Source: Muribaculaceae bacterium (GTDB taxonomy: Bacteria; Bacteroidota; Bacteroidia; Bacteroidales; Muribaculaceae). From it: DNA of 57,302 bases. The notes beneath the pieces are model-generated. The model was not told the DNA's origin, did no database searches, and saw nothing but the letters and a program-made list of their open reading frames with translations. The number at the start of each line of letters is the position of its first letter. Position 1 is the first letter of the stretch. Shown piece after piece: positions 43,625 to 51,247 of this stretch. The position numbers and the translations under genes are program-made. The stretch lies in the NCBI GenBank assembly GCA_017443765.1, contig JAFSYB010000088.1, forward strand, positions 1-57,302. Reading direction: 5' to 3'.

Positions 43625-44562
43625 GGCTTCACCTCCTTTCGTGCCGTGTCGTTGGCCTGGGTGCGGGCTTTGGCTTTAGCCTCGGCCTTTGCGGCCGCCT
43701 GGGCGCGGGCCTTGATGGTGTCGGCATTGCTGTCGTCCTCCAGCTTACGCAGCTCCTCGCTCATACTGTTGGTAATCACGCGCACCGCGCTCAGTTGGCC
43801 GAAGTTGGTGGTGAGTTTCACGCGCACCGAGACGAAGCTGTCGCCAGCCACCTGCGCCTTGCCGGCTACCGTGCCCACAATCAGACCCCGGGGAAACAAA
43901 TCCGAGAACCCACTCGTCACCACCGTGTCGCCCACCTGGAAGGTCACGTGCTTGGGAATCTCGCGCAGCACGGCGTACTCCGGGCTGCGGCCATCCCACT
44001 TCAGCGGGCCGAAAGCCTCCTGGTTTTTCAGCCGGCACGAAATCATCAAGTCGGTGTTCAGCAGCGAAATCACGCGGGCCGAGTTCGCACCCACCACGTT
44101 CACCACGCCCACCACGCCGTTCTGGTCCACTACGCCCATCTGCGGCTTCACGCCCTGGTTCGACCCTCGGTTGATGGTGATGTAGTTGTGTGGCTGGGCA
44201 ATGCTGTTGCTAATCACGCGCGCCATCACAAAGTCGAAGTGCTGCATTTGCGGCAGCTGCTTGTAGGCACTGTCGCCCACCAGCATCTCCAGATCTTTCA
44301 CACGTTCGCGAAGCGACACCGCCTCCATCTCCAGCAGCGCGTTGCGCTCCTGGAGGTCTTCGTTGATGTCGCGCAGGTGGAAGTAGCCCGTCACCGTGCT
44401 CAACGCCTCGTAGGTGGTCGCTGTCAACGCGTTGGCCGATGTCAGGTAAACGCTCTGCTGGTATGGATTGTCGCGGAACAGCAGCACCAGGCTCAGGATC
44501 AGATAGACCATGAACACAAACCAGGCACTGTGCTTGACGAAGAAGTGAAGCAGGTTGTTCAT
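43621..44562 (-). CDS. mreC: Rod-shape-determining protein MreC
   Basis: A 313-aa periplasmic scaffold with one N-terminal membrane helix (WFVFMVYLILSLVLLF), a coiled coil at about residues 50-100 (LQERNALLEMEAVSLRERVK), and a beta-barrel pair (NQGVKPQMGVVDQNGVVGVV, FPRGLIVGTVAGK). The tail is Ala/Lys-rich. The ATG at 44562 (MNNLLHFFVKHSAWFV) is directly joined to the heptamer array in the mreB-mreC spacer; a frame reading from 44622 runs through that array and is not used. Confidence 0.93.
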   Translation of the reverse strand: MNNLLHFFVKHSAWFVFMVYLILSLVLLFRDNPYQQSVYLTSANALTATTYEALSTVTGYFHLRDINEDLQERNALLEMEAVSLRERVKDLEMLVGDSAYKQLPQMQHFDFVMARVISNSIAQPHNYITINRGSNQGVKPQMGVVDQNGVVGVVNVVGANSARVISLLNTDLMISCRLKNQEAFGPLKWDGRSPEYAVLREIPKHVTFQVGDTVVTSGFSDLFPRGLIVGTVAGKAQVAGDSFVSVRVKLTTNFGQLSAVRVITNSMSEELRKLEDDSNADTIKARAQAAAKAEAKAKARTQANDTARKEVKP

Positions 44563-44651
44563 AGTGGATGGTGAGTAGTGGGTAGTGCGTGGAATGTGGT
44601 GGATAAATGATGGTGCCATCAACTATCCACCACACACCATCCACTATCCAC
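44561..44651. repeat. Inverted heptamer arrays filling the mreB-mreC spacer
   Basis: Thirteen in-phase 7-mers: on the plus strand ATAGTGG, ATGGTGA, GTAGTGG, GTAGTGC, GTGGAAT, GTGGTGG, ATAAATG, ATGGTGC, then CATCAAC, TATCCAC, CACACAC, CATCCAC, TATCCAC. The orientation flips in the middle, so the spacer can fold: TGATGG/CCATCA at the centre, GTGGTGGATA/TATCCACCAC (10 bp) further out, and ATAGTGGATGGTG with its exact 13-bp complement as an alternative outer pairing. Confidence 0.85.
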
Positions 44652-44656
44652 CTTTC

Positions 44657-45676
44657 TTACCGTTTCAGGAACTGGAAGTGCTTGATGTTCTTCAAGGCCA
44701 CGCCGGTGCCCTTTGCCACGGCGTGCAGCGGGTCCTCGGCCACGTGGAACTGGATGCCGATTTTGTCGGTCAGGCGCTTGTCCAGGCCGCGCAGCAGTGC
44801 GCCGCCGCCGGTGAGGTACACACCGTTCTTCACAATGTCGGCGTACAGCTCGGGCGGGGTCTGCTCCAGGGCGCTCAGCACGGCAGCCTCGATTTTGCTG
44901 ATCGACTTCTCGATGCAGTGGCACACCTCCTGGTACGACACCGGCACCTCCATGGGCAGTGCGGTCATCTGGTTCGGGCCGTGCACCACATAGTTCTCGG
45001 GCGGGTTGTCAAGCTCGGTGAGCGCCGAACCCACATTAATCTTGATCAGCTCGGCAGTGCGCTCGCCCACTTTCACGTTGTGGGCACGGCGCATGTGCTC
45101 CTGGATGTCGGCCGTAAGGTCGTCGCCGGCAATGCGTATGCTCTTGTTGCTCACAATGCCGCCCAGCGAAATCACGGCAATCTCGGTGGTGCCGCCGCCA
45201 ATGTCAACAATCATGTTCCCCTCGGGGGCGAGCACATCGAGGCCAATGCCCAGGGCAGCGGCCATCGGCTCGTAAATCATATACACATCGCGGCCGCCGG
45301 CATTCTCGCTCGAATCGCGCACCGCGCGGATTTCCACCTCGGTCGACCCCGACGGTATGCACACCACCATGCGCAGCGACGGCGAGAACCAGCGGTTCTT
45401 GGCGCTCACCTTCTTGATCATGCCACGCAGCATCAGCTCGGCGGCAAAGAAGTCGCCAATCACGCCGTCGCTCAGCGGACGCACCGTGCGAATGCCCTCG
45501 TGAACCTTGCCGTGCATCTCGCGTGCGCGCTCGCCAACGGCAATCAGCTTGTTGCTCTTGCTGTCTACTGCCACCACCGACGGCTCGTCAATCACAATCT
45601 TGTTGTTGTGGATGATAATCGTGTTGGCCGTTCCCAGGTCAACAGCTATTTCTTGTGTGAATGAAAAAAGACCCAT
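44657..45676 (-). CDS. mreB: Rod-shape-determining actin homologue MreB
   Basis: A 339-aa bacterial actin that polymerises along the inner membrane and guides side-wall synthesis. Nucleotide-binding signatures are present: AVDLGTANTIIIHNN near the start, MIVDIGGGTTEIAVISLGGI, and the C-terminal GVYLTGGGALLRGLD. Length is typical. It follows purH by 42 bp, and mreC comes next after the folded heptamer spacer. Confidence 0.97.
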   Translation of the reverse strand: MGLFSFTQEIAVDLGTANTIIIHNNKIVIDEPSVVAVDSKSNKLIAVGERAREMHGKVHEGIRTVRPLSDGVIGDFFAAELMLRGMIKKVSAKNRWFSPSLRMVVCIPSGSTEVEIRAVRDSSENAGGRDVYMIYEPMAAALGIGLDVLAPEGNMIVDIGGGTTEIAVISLGGIVSNKSIRIAGDDLTADIQEHMRRAHNVKVGERTAELIKINVGSALTELDNPPENYVVHGPNQMTALPMEVPVSYQEVCHCIEKSISKIEAAVLSALEQTPPELYADIVKNGVYLTGGGALLRGLDKRLTDKIGIQFHVAEDPLHAVAKGTGVALKNIKHFQFLKR

Positions 45677-45718
45677 ACTGAATTAATGTGTTAATCAATG
45701 AAATAAAAAAGTTAGTTG

Positions 45719-47245
45719 TCAGTGTCTGAAATGTCGCACGCCGGTCATTGCCATGACCATGCCGTGTTCGTTGCAATAGTCAATGCTCTCTTGGTCGCGC
45801 ACCGAGCCGCCGGGCTGCACCACGGCGGCGATGCCCGCCTCGTGGGCCAGCTGCACGCAGTCGGCAAACGGGAAGAAAGCGTCAGAGGCCATCACGGCTC
45901 CCTGTAGCGAATGGCCGTGTTCGCGAGCCTTGGCAATAGCCTGCTTGAGGGCGTCCACGCGCGAGGTTTGACCAACACCGCTGGCCAGCAGCATGCCGTC
46001 GCGCACGAGCACGATGGCGTTGCTCTTGCTGTGCTTTACCACAATGTTGGCCAGCAGCAGGTCCTTTGCCTGGCTCTCGGCCATAGCCTCCCGGCTCACT
46101 AAGTGAAGGTCGTCGGCGCACTCCACGCGGCTGTCGCGCTCCTGAAGCAGCACACCGCCCAGCGCACTCCGCAGCTCGGTGAGGGGCAGGGTGGGGGTGT
46201 GCATCACCAGGATGATGCGGTTCTTTTTCTCTTGCAGGATTTCCAGTGCGCGCGGGGTGTAGCCCGGGGCAATGCACACCTCGATGAACACCTTGTTCAT
46301 CAGCAGGGCGGTAGCCTCGTCCACCTCGCGGTTGGCCACCTGCACGCCGCCAAACGCACTCACCGGGTCGCCCGCCAGTGCGTCGGCAAACGCGTCGGCC
46401 AGCACCGGGCGCACGGCCAGCCCGCAGGCGTTGTTGTGCTTGATGATGGCAAATGCTGGCTCGGCCACATCGCCTATCAGGCGCGCGGCGGCATCGATGT
46501 CGAGCAAGTTGTTGTACGAAATCTCCTTGCCGTGCAGCTGGGTGAACTGTGCGTCGAAGTAGCCGTGGAAACTGCCCGCCTGGTGCGGGTTCTCGCCGTA
46601 TCGCAGTGCCTTGGCACCATCGGCGGCCACGCGCAGGTGGCTGCGGGCACCGCCGTCAAAGTAGTTGAAGATGTGGCTGTCGTAGGCGCTTGTCACCGCC
46701 CAGGCCTCACGGGCCAGCAGACGCCGCTCGGCAAGCGTTGTGGCCGCCTCGCCGTGGCCGCGCATGATTTCCAGCAGCGTGCCGTATTGCCCGCGGCTGG
46801 CCACAATGGCCACATCATGGAAATTCTTGGCGGCGGCGCGGATGAGCGAGATGCCGCCAATGTCAATCTTCTCTATCACCTCGGCCTCGCCGGCACCGCC
46901 GGACACGGTGGCCGCAAAGGGGTAGAGGTCCACCACCACCAAGTCGATCTCAGGAATGGCATATTCCCTCGTCTGGCGGCGGTCGGTGTCCAGGTCACGG
47001 CGGCACAGTATGCCGCCGAACACCTTCGGGTGCAGCGTCTTCACGCGGCCACCCAGTATCGACGGGTAGCCCGTGAGCTCCTCCACGGCGTCGCACGAGT
47101 ACCCCAGCCCCTCGATGAACTCGCGCGTGCCGCCCGTCGACAGCAAGCGAACACCCGAGGCCGTGAGCAACTCAAGCATTTCACCAAGTCCCTCCTTGTG
47201 AAACACCGATATGAGAGCCGTGTTTATTCGTTTTAAATCAGCCAT
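45719..47245 (-). CDS. purH: Bifunctional AICAR transformylase / IMP cyclohydrolase
   Basis: A 508-aa enzyme for the last two steps of IMP synthesis. The N-terminal MGS-like cyclohydrolase domain shows INTALISVFHKEGL, LSTGGTREFI and GGRVKTLHPKVFGGIL. The C-terminal transformylase has LRYGENPHQAGSFHG, FAIIKHNNACGLAV with the catalytic Lys-His pair, and DAFFPFADCVQLA near the end. It is first in the operon with mreBCD-mrdA-rodA, an order conserved in Bacteroidota. Two leftward -7 boxes lie upstream (47268 and 47339). Confidence 0.96.
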   Translation of the reverse strand: MADLKRINTALISVFHKEGLGEMLELLTASGVRLLSTGGTREFIEGLGYSCDAVEELTGYPSILGGRVKTLHPKVFGGILCRRDLDTDRRQTREYAIPEIDLVVVDLYPFAATVSGGAGEAEVIEKIDIGGISLIRAAAKNFHDVAIVASRGQYGTLLEIMRGHGEAATTLAERRLLAREAWAVTSAYDSHIFNYFDGGARSHLRVAADGAKALRYGENPHQAGSFHGYFDAQFTQLHGKEISYNNLLDIDAAARLIGDVAEPAFAIIKHNNACGLAVRPVLADAFADALAGDPVSAFGGVQVANREVDEATALLMNKVFIEVCIAPGYTPRALEILQEKKNRIILVMHTPTLPLTELRSALGGVLLQERDSRVECADDLHLVSREAMAESQAKDLLLANIVVKHSKSNAIVLVRDGMLLASGVGQTSRVDALKQAIAKAREHGHSLQGAVMASDAFFPFADCVQLAHEAGIAAVVQPGGSVRDQESIDYCNEHGMVMAMTGVRHFRH

Positions 47246-47267
47246 GAATCGTTGGTTATATCTCGTG

Positions 47268-47275
47268 CAAAGTTA
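47268..47275 (-). promoter_or_regulatory. Probable -7 box of the purH-mre operon
   Basis: Read leftward TAACTTTG, 22 bp upstream of the purH ATG. A second TAACTTTG at 47339-47346 could be an upstream promoter. Neither has a perfectly spaced -33 box. Confidence 0.5.
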
Positions 47276-47453
47276 TCGCAGAGCCGGTTTTTTGCACCAG
47301 CCTTGCGGCACCTTGCATCGTCGCTTTTTTTGCAGCTGCAAAGTTACTACAATTTGCACGAAAAAACGCCAAATATTCCGAAATATTTTTTTGAAAAAAA
47401 TGGAGGCACCTGCAAAAAAAACTGTGTGTGAAATCTTGAGCAGGCTGACCAAT

Positions 47454-47499
47454 CGCCGACAGGCGATAACCACAGTTCTTTTGTTGTCGCCTGTCGGTG
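47454..47499. repeat. Hairpin with 17-bp stem in the icd-purH gap
   Basis: Bases 47454-47470 (CGCCGACAGGCGATAAC) pair fully with 47483-47499, using two G-T pairs, around a 12-nt loop. No T-run follows on either strand. It is the most striking element in the 406-bp gap 47246-47651, which otherwise holds the purH promoter region and the icd terminator. Confidence 0.75.
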
Positions 47500-47597
47500 T
47501 AACTGCCCCAAAATACGAGTTACGGCGGAAAGTCGTTTGCGGATTGTTACAGCGAGTGCTTGTGACAGGTGAACCGTGTCGTGTGGTGAGCGCCCCA

Positions 47598-47634
47598 CAA
47601 AAAACGTGGCAGGATTTGTTCCCGCCACGTTTTT
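47598..47634 (-). terminator. Terminator of the cit-acn-icd operon
   Basis: A 7-bp stem ACGTGGC/GCCACGT flanked by A and T runs (TTTTTT at 47603-47598 when read leftward), 18 bp past the icd stop. Confidence 0.8.
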
Positions 47635-47651
47635 CGATGGGTAGTTGGCGC

Positions 47652-48866
47652 TTAGCAGCCGAGGCGCTTCTCCAGATTGGCGCGGATGGCCTTGATGAAG
47701 TCGGCGCTGTTCACGGCGTTGGCCTCAACGCCTTCCATCAGGTTCACCAGGTCCTTGGTCACGGTGCCGGCGTTGAGGGTGTCGAAGCAGGCGCCCTCGA
47801 GCTGGTCGCCGAAGTTCATCAGGTCGGTCAGGCCGTCCTTCTCGCCGCGCTTGCGCAGTGCGCCGCTCCAGGCGAAGATGGTGGCGATGGGGTTGGTCGA
47901 GGTCTCCTCGCCGGCCAGGTGCTTGTAGTAGTGGCGCGTCACGGTGCCGTGAGCGGCCTCGTACTCGTAGTTGCCGTCGGGGCTCACGAGCACACTGGTC
48001 ATCATGGCCAGCGAGCCGAACGCGGTCGACACCATGTCGCTCATCACGTCGCCGTCGTAGTTCTTGCAGGCCCAGATGTAGCCGCCCTTGCTGCGAATCA
48101 CACGCGCCACGGCATCGTCGATCAGCGTGTAGAAATACTCCAGACCTAATTTCTCGAACTCGGCCTTGTAGTCCTGCTCATAGACCTCCTCGAAGATGAT
48201 GCGGAACTGTGCGTCGTACTTCTTGCTGATGGTGTCCTTGGTCGAGAACCACAGGTCCTGCTTGGTGTCGATGGCAAACTTGAAGCAGCTGTGTGCAAAC
48301 GAGCGGATCGACTTGTCGAGGTTGTGCATGCCCTGTAGCACGCCGGCACCCTTGAAGTTGTGAATCACGACCTCCTCGTGCTTGCCGCTCTCGCCGTCGA
48401 ACACGAGCTTGGCCACGCCGGGCTCGTCGGCGCGCAGCTCCACGCTCTTGTACACGTCGCCGTAGGCATGACGGGCAATAGTGATGGGTTTCTCCCAGTT
48501 GCGCACGGCGGGCTTGATGCTCGGCAGGGTGATGGGGGCGCGGAACACGGTGCCGTCGAGGATGGAGCGGATCGTGCCGTTGGGGCTCTTCCACATCTCG
48601 TGCAGCTTGTACTCGTCCATGCGCTTCAGGTTGGGCGTGATGGTGGCGCACTTCACGGCCACACCCAGGCGCTTGGTGGCCTCGGCGGCCTCGATGGTGA
48701 TTTGGTCGCGGGTCTCGTCGCGCTTGGGCAGGCCCAGGTCGTAGTACTCGCTCTTCAGGTCAACAAACGGGAGGATGAGCTCGTCCTTGATCATCTTCCA
48801 CAAAATGCGGGTCATCTCGTCGCCGTCCATCTCCACAATGGGAGTGGTCATTTTGATTTTTTCCAT
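47652..48866 (-). CDS. icd: NADP-type isocitrate dehydrogenase
   Basis: A 404-aa homodimeric-type enzyme (the subfamily shared with eukaryotic IDH1/IDH2) that interconverts isocitrate and 2-oxoglutarate plus CO2. Conserved pieces include VEMDGDEMTR at the start, the substrate loop SPNGTIRSILDGTVFRAPI, the metal-binding aspartates in YIWACKNYDGDVMSD, and AAHGTVTRHY with the NADP-binding region. It is last in the cit-acn-icd unit, with a terminator after it. With no citrate synthase gene in view, whether it runs in the oxidative or the reductive direction cannot be told. Confidence 0.95.
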   Translation of the reverse strand: MEKIKMTTPIVEMDGDEMTRILWKMIKDELILPFVDLKSEYYDLGLPKRDETRDQITIEAAEATKRLGVAVKCATITPNLKRMDEYKLHEMWKSPNGTIRSILDGTVFRAPITLPSIKPAVRNWEKPITIARHAYGDVYKSVELRADEPGVAKLVFDGESGKHEEVVIHNFKGAGVLQGMHNLDKSIRSFAHSCFKFAIDTKQDLWFSTKDTISKKYDAQFRIIFEEVYEQDYKAEFEKLGLEYFYTLIDDAVARVIRSKGGYIWACKNYDGDVMSDMVSTAFGSLAMMTSVLVSPDGNYEYEAAHGTVTRHYYKHLAGEETSTNPIATIFAWSGALRKRGEKDGLTDLMNFGDQLEGACFDTLNAGTVTKDLVNLMEGVEANAVNSADFIKAIRANLEKRLGC

Positions 48867-48885
48867 TTGGATTGAATGAATTGAT

Positions 48886-48911
48886 GTTGGCGGCGAGCCA
48901 TCGCCGCCAAC
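48886..48911 (-). promoter_or_regulatory. Hairpin in the acn-icd spacer
   Basis: A perfect 11-bp stem GTTGGCGGCGA/TCGCCGCCAAC with a 4-nt loop fills much of the 65-bp spacer. There is no T-run, so it probably tunes mRNA stability or partial read-through between acn and icd. Confidence 0.6.
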
Positions 48912-48931
48912 GATTAAGGGTTATTGTTGTT

Positions 48932-51175
48932 TTATTTCTTCTGTGCTGCGTAGTAGTTCATCAGGCAGCCGTCGGCCAGAATCTGGCGCTCGTCGGGCGT
49001 GAGGTTCTGGAACAGCAGGTGGATATCTTTCACGCCGCCCTTGGTGATGACCTTGGCGTCGATTTCCTCCTTGCCGCCCAAGATGGCCTCGCGCAGGCCG
49101 GGAATGAACACGAAGTCGCCCGGCTCGTAGTTGAACTCGGTGTCGGCAGCGATGGTGAAGGGCACGATACCCCAGTTGATGCAGTTGCTGCGGTAGCGCT
49201 TGGTGGCGTACTCATAGCAGATGTTGGCGTCGCCGCCGAGCACTTTCTGGCACGAAGCGGCCTGCTCGCGGGCCGAGCCGTCGCCGGGACGGTTGGCAAA
49301 CACGCACGAGCCAAACGAGGTGTTGTCGGCGTTGGCACCCACCTGCTTGAGTGCGTCGAGCACGTGCTGCGGGCACTTACCGGCGCGGCGCTCGAGGTCC
49401 TGAGCCTGGATGCGCTTGCTGATGCCCACATACTCGGGCACGCGGCGCGACAGGGCGAACTCAGAGAGCTTGAGCGGGTTGCTGCGGTAGCTCGAGGTCT
49501 CGCCCGAGGGTATCAGCTCGTCGGTGGTGGTCACCGGGTCGTGAATCACGGCGGCCAGCTCAACGAGCATGTTCTCCTGCATGGCATACATCTTGGGCCA
49601 GTCCTTGATGTTCGGGCCATACTTGAGCTCCTGGCTCAGGTCGGCCTTGTCGAAGCCGTTGTAGACGCGGCGCTCGTAGATGCGCTCGTCGAAGTCGTAG
49701 GGCTTGTGGGTGTCGTTGTAGTCTACATCGGTGGCTGCGGTAATCACGCCGCCGTTGGCTGCGGTGGCGGCAATCGAGCGGGCATCCATCAGTGCCACGA
49801 GCGAAATCTGGCCCTGGCCGGGCTTCGACCCCTCGCGGTTGGGGAAGTTGCGCGTGGTGTGGCGGATGCTCAAGCCGTTGTTCGAGGGCACGTCGCCGGC
49901 TCCGAAGCACGGACCGCAGAAGGCGGGCTTGATCACGCAGCCGGTCTCGAGCAGCTCCTCGGTGATGCCGCTGCGCGTGGCCGCCATGTAGACGGGCACC
50001 GACTGCGGATAGGCCGACATGGTGAAATAGTCGTTGCCGATGCTCTTGTCTTTCATGATGGCAGCTGCCGCACTCAGGTTGTCGTAGGTGCCGCCCGAGC
50101 AGCCGGCAATGATGCCCTGGTCGGCCATCACCTTGCCGTTCACCACCTTGTCAACAAGGTTCACCTGCACCTTGTTGCCGAAGCGCTTGCGCGTGTCTTC
50201 CTCCACCTGACGGAGAATCTCCACCGGGTTGGCCTGCAACTCGTGGATGGTGAACGCGTTGCTGGGGTGGAAGGGCAGTGCAATCATCGACTCCTGCTTG
50301 CTGAGGTCGATGCGAATCATGGCGTCGTAATAGGCCACCTTGCCCGGCTCGAGAACCCTGAAGTCCTGCGGGCGTTTGTGGATTTCGTAGTGGTGCTTCA
50401 CCTCGTCGTCGGTGACCCAAATCGAGCTCAGGCACGTGGTCTCGGTGGTCATGATGTCGATGCCGTTGCGGAAGTCGATGGGCAGGTTCTTCACGCCGGG
50501 GCCGGCAAACTCGAGCACTTTGTTCTTCACAAATCCCGATTCAAACGTTGCCTTGACGAGCGAGATGGCCACATCGTGTGGGCCAACGCCCTTGCGGGGA
50601 GCGCCCTCGAGCCACACGAGCACCACCTCGGGTGCGTTGATGTCCCAGGTGTTGCGCAGGAGCTGCTTCACCAGCTCGCCGCCGCCTTCGCCCACACCCA
50701 TGTTGCCGAGCGAGCCGTAGCGCGTGTGGCTGTCGCTGCCCAGAATCATGTTGCCGCACTTCACCATGGCCTCGCGGGCATACTGGTGGATGACGGCCTG
50801 GTTGGCGGGCACATAGATGCCGCCATATTTCTTGGCAGCCGAGAGGCCGAACACATGGTCATCTTCGTTGATGGTGCCGCCCACGGCGCACAGCGAGTTG
50901 TGGCAGTTGGTCATGGCGTATGGCAGGGGGAACTTGTCGAGGCCGCTGGCGCGGGCTGTCTGGATAATTCCCACATAAGTGATGTCGTGCGACATCATGG
51001 CATCGAAGCGGATGCGCATCTTCTTCCCCTTGCTGCCGTCCACATCGTGGCTGCGCAGGATGCCGTAGGTGATGGTGTTCTCTCGCGCCTCGTCGGGTGC
51101 CGGTAGCCCGGCTCCATCGGTGCGAATCTCAGTCCCGTTCAGTAGATAAACTCCTTGTTTAATAATTTCTACCAT
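48932..51175 (-). CDS. acn: Aconitate hydratase
   Basis: A 747-aa iron-sulfur enzyme interconverting citrate and isocitrate, of the mitochondrial/Bacteroidota-like branch. Cluster-binding cysteines are seen in IAGCSGGTYDNL and CGPCFGAGD. Substrate-binding blocks MTNCHNSLCAVGG, LGSDSHTRYGSLGNMGVGEG and KRYRSNCINWGI are intact. It lies 72 bp downstream of citCG, and icd follows. Coupling of aconitase to citrate lyase in one unit is notable, because both enzymes share citrate as substrate. Confidence 0.93.
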   Translation of the reverse strand: MVEIIKQGVYLLNGTEIRTDGAGLPAPDEARENTITYGILRSHDVDGSKGKKMRIRFDAMMSHDITYVGIIQTARASGLDKFPLPYAMTNCHNSLCAVGGTINEDDHVFGLSAAKKYGGIYVPANQAVIHQYAREAMVKCGNMILGSDSHTRYGSLGNMGVGEGGGELVKQLLRNTWDINAPEVVLVWLEGAPRKGVGPHDVAISLVKATFESGFVKNKVLEFAGPGVKNLPIDFRNGIDIMTTETTCLSSIWVTDDEVKHHYEIHKRPQDFRVLEPGKVAYYDAMIRIDLSKQESMIALPFHPSNAFTIHELQANPVEILRQVEEDTRKRFGNKVQVNLVDKVVNGKVMADQGIIAGCSGGTYDNLSAAAAIMKDKSIGNDYFTMSAYPQSVPVYMAATRSGITEELLETGCVIKPAFCGPCFGAGDVPSNNGLSIRHTTRNFPNREGSKPGQGQISLVALMDARSIAATAANGGVITAATDVDYNDTHKPYDFDERIYERRVYNGFDKADLSQELKYGPNIKDWPKMYAMQENMLVELAAVIHDPVTTTDELIPSGETSSYRSNPLKLSEFALSRRVPEYVGISKRIQAQDLERRAGKCPQHVLDALKQVGANADNTSFGSCVFANRPGDGSAREQAASCQKVLGGDANICYEYATKRYRSNCINWGIVPFTIAADTEFNYEPGDFVFIPGLREAILGGKEEIDAKVITKGGVKDIHLLFQNLTPDERQILADGCLMNYYAAQKK

Positions 51176-51247
51176 GATGAATGATTTGTTAATTTAGAAG
51201 ATTAATGTATTTGAGTGAATTAATGTCAAGTGGGGTATTTTATTGAG

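Noticed and set aside
47246..47345. Purine riboswitch ahead of purH
   Set aside because: The short distance between the near -7 box and the ATG leaves no room, and no three-way-junction core was seen.
48872..51106. 744-codon open frame antisense to aconitase
   Set aside because: It mirrors acn, whose family motifs are unmistakable. Long antisense frames arise here from the GC-rich third-codon-position bias; the translation is His/Val/Gly/Ala-rich without motifs.
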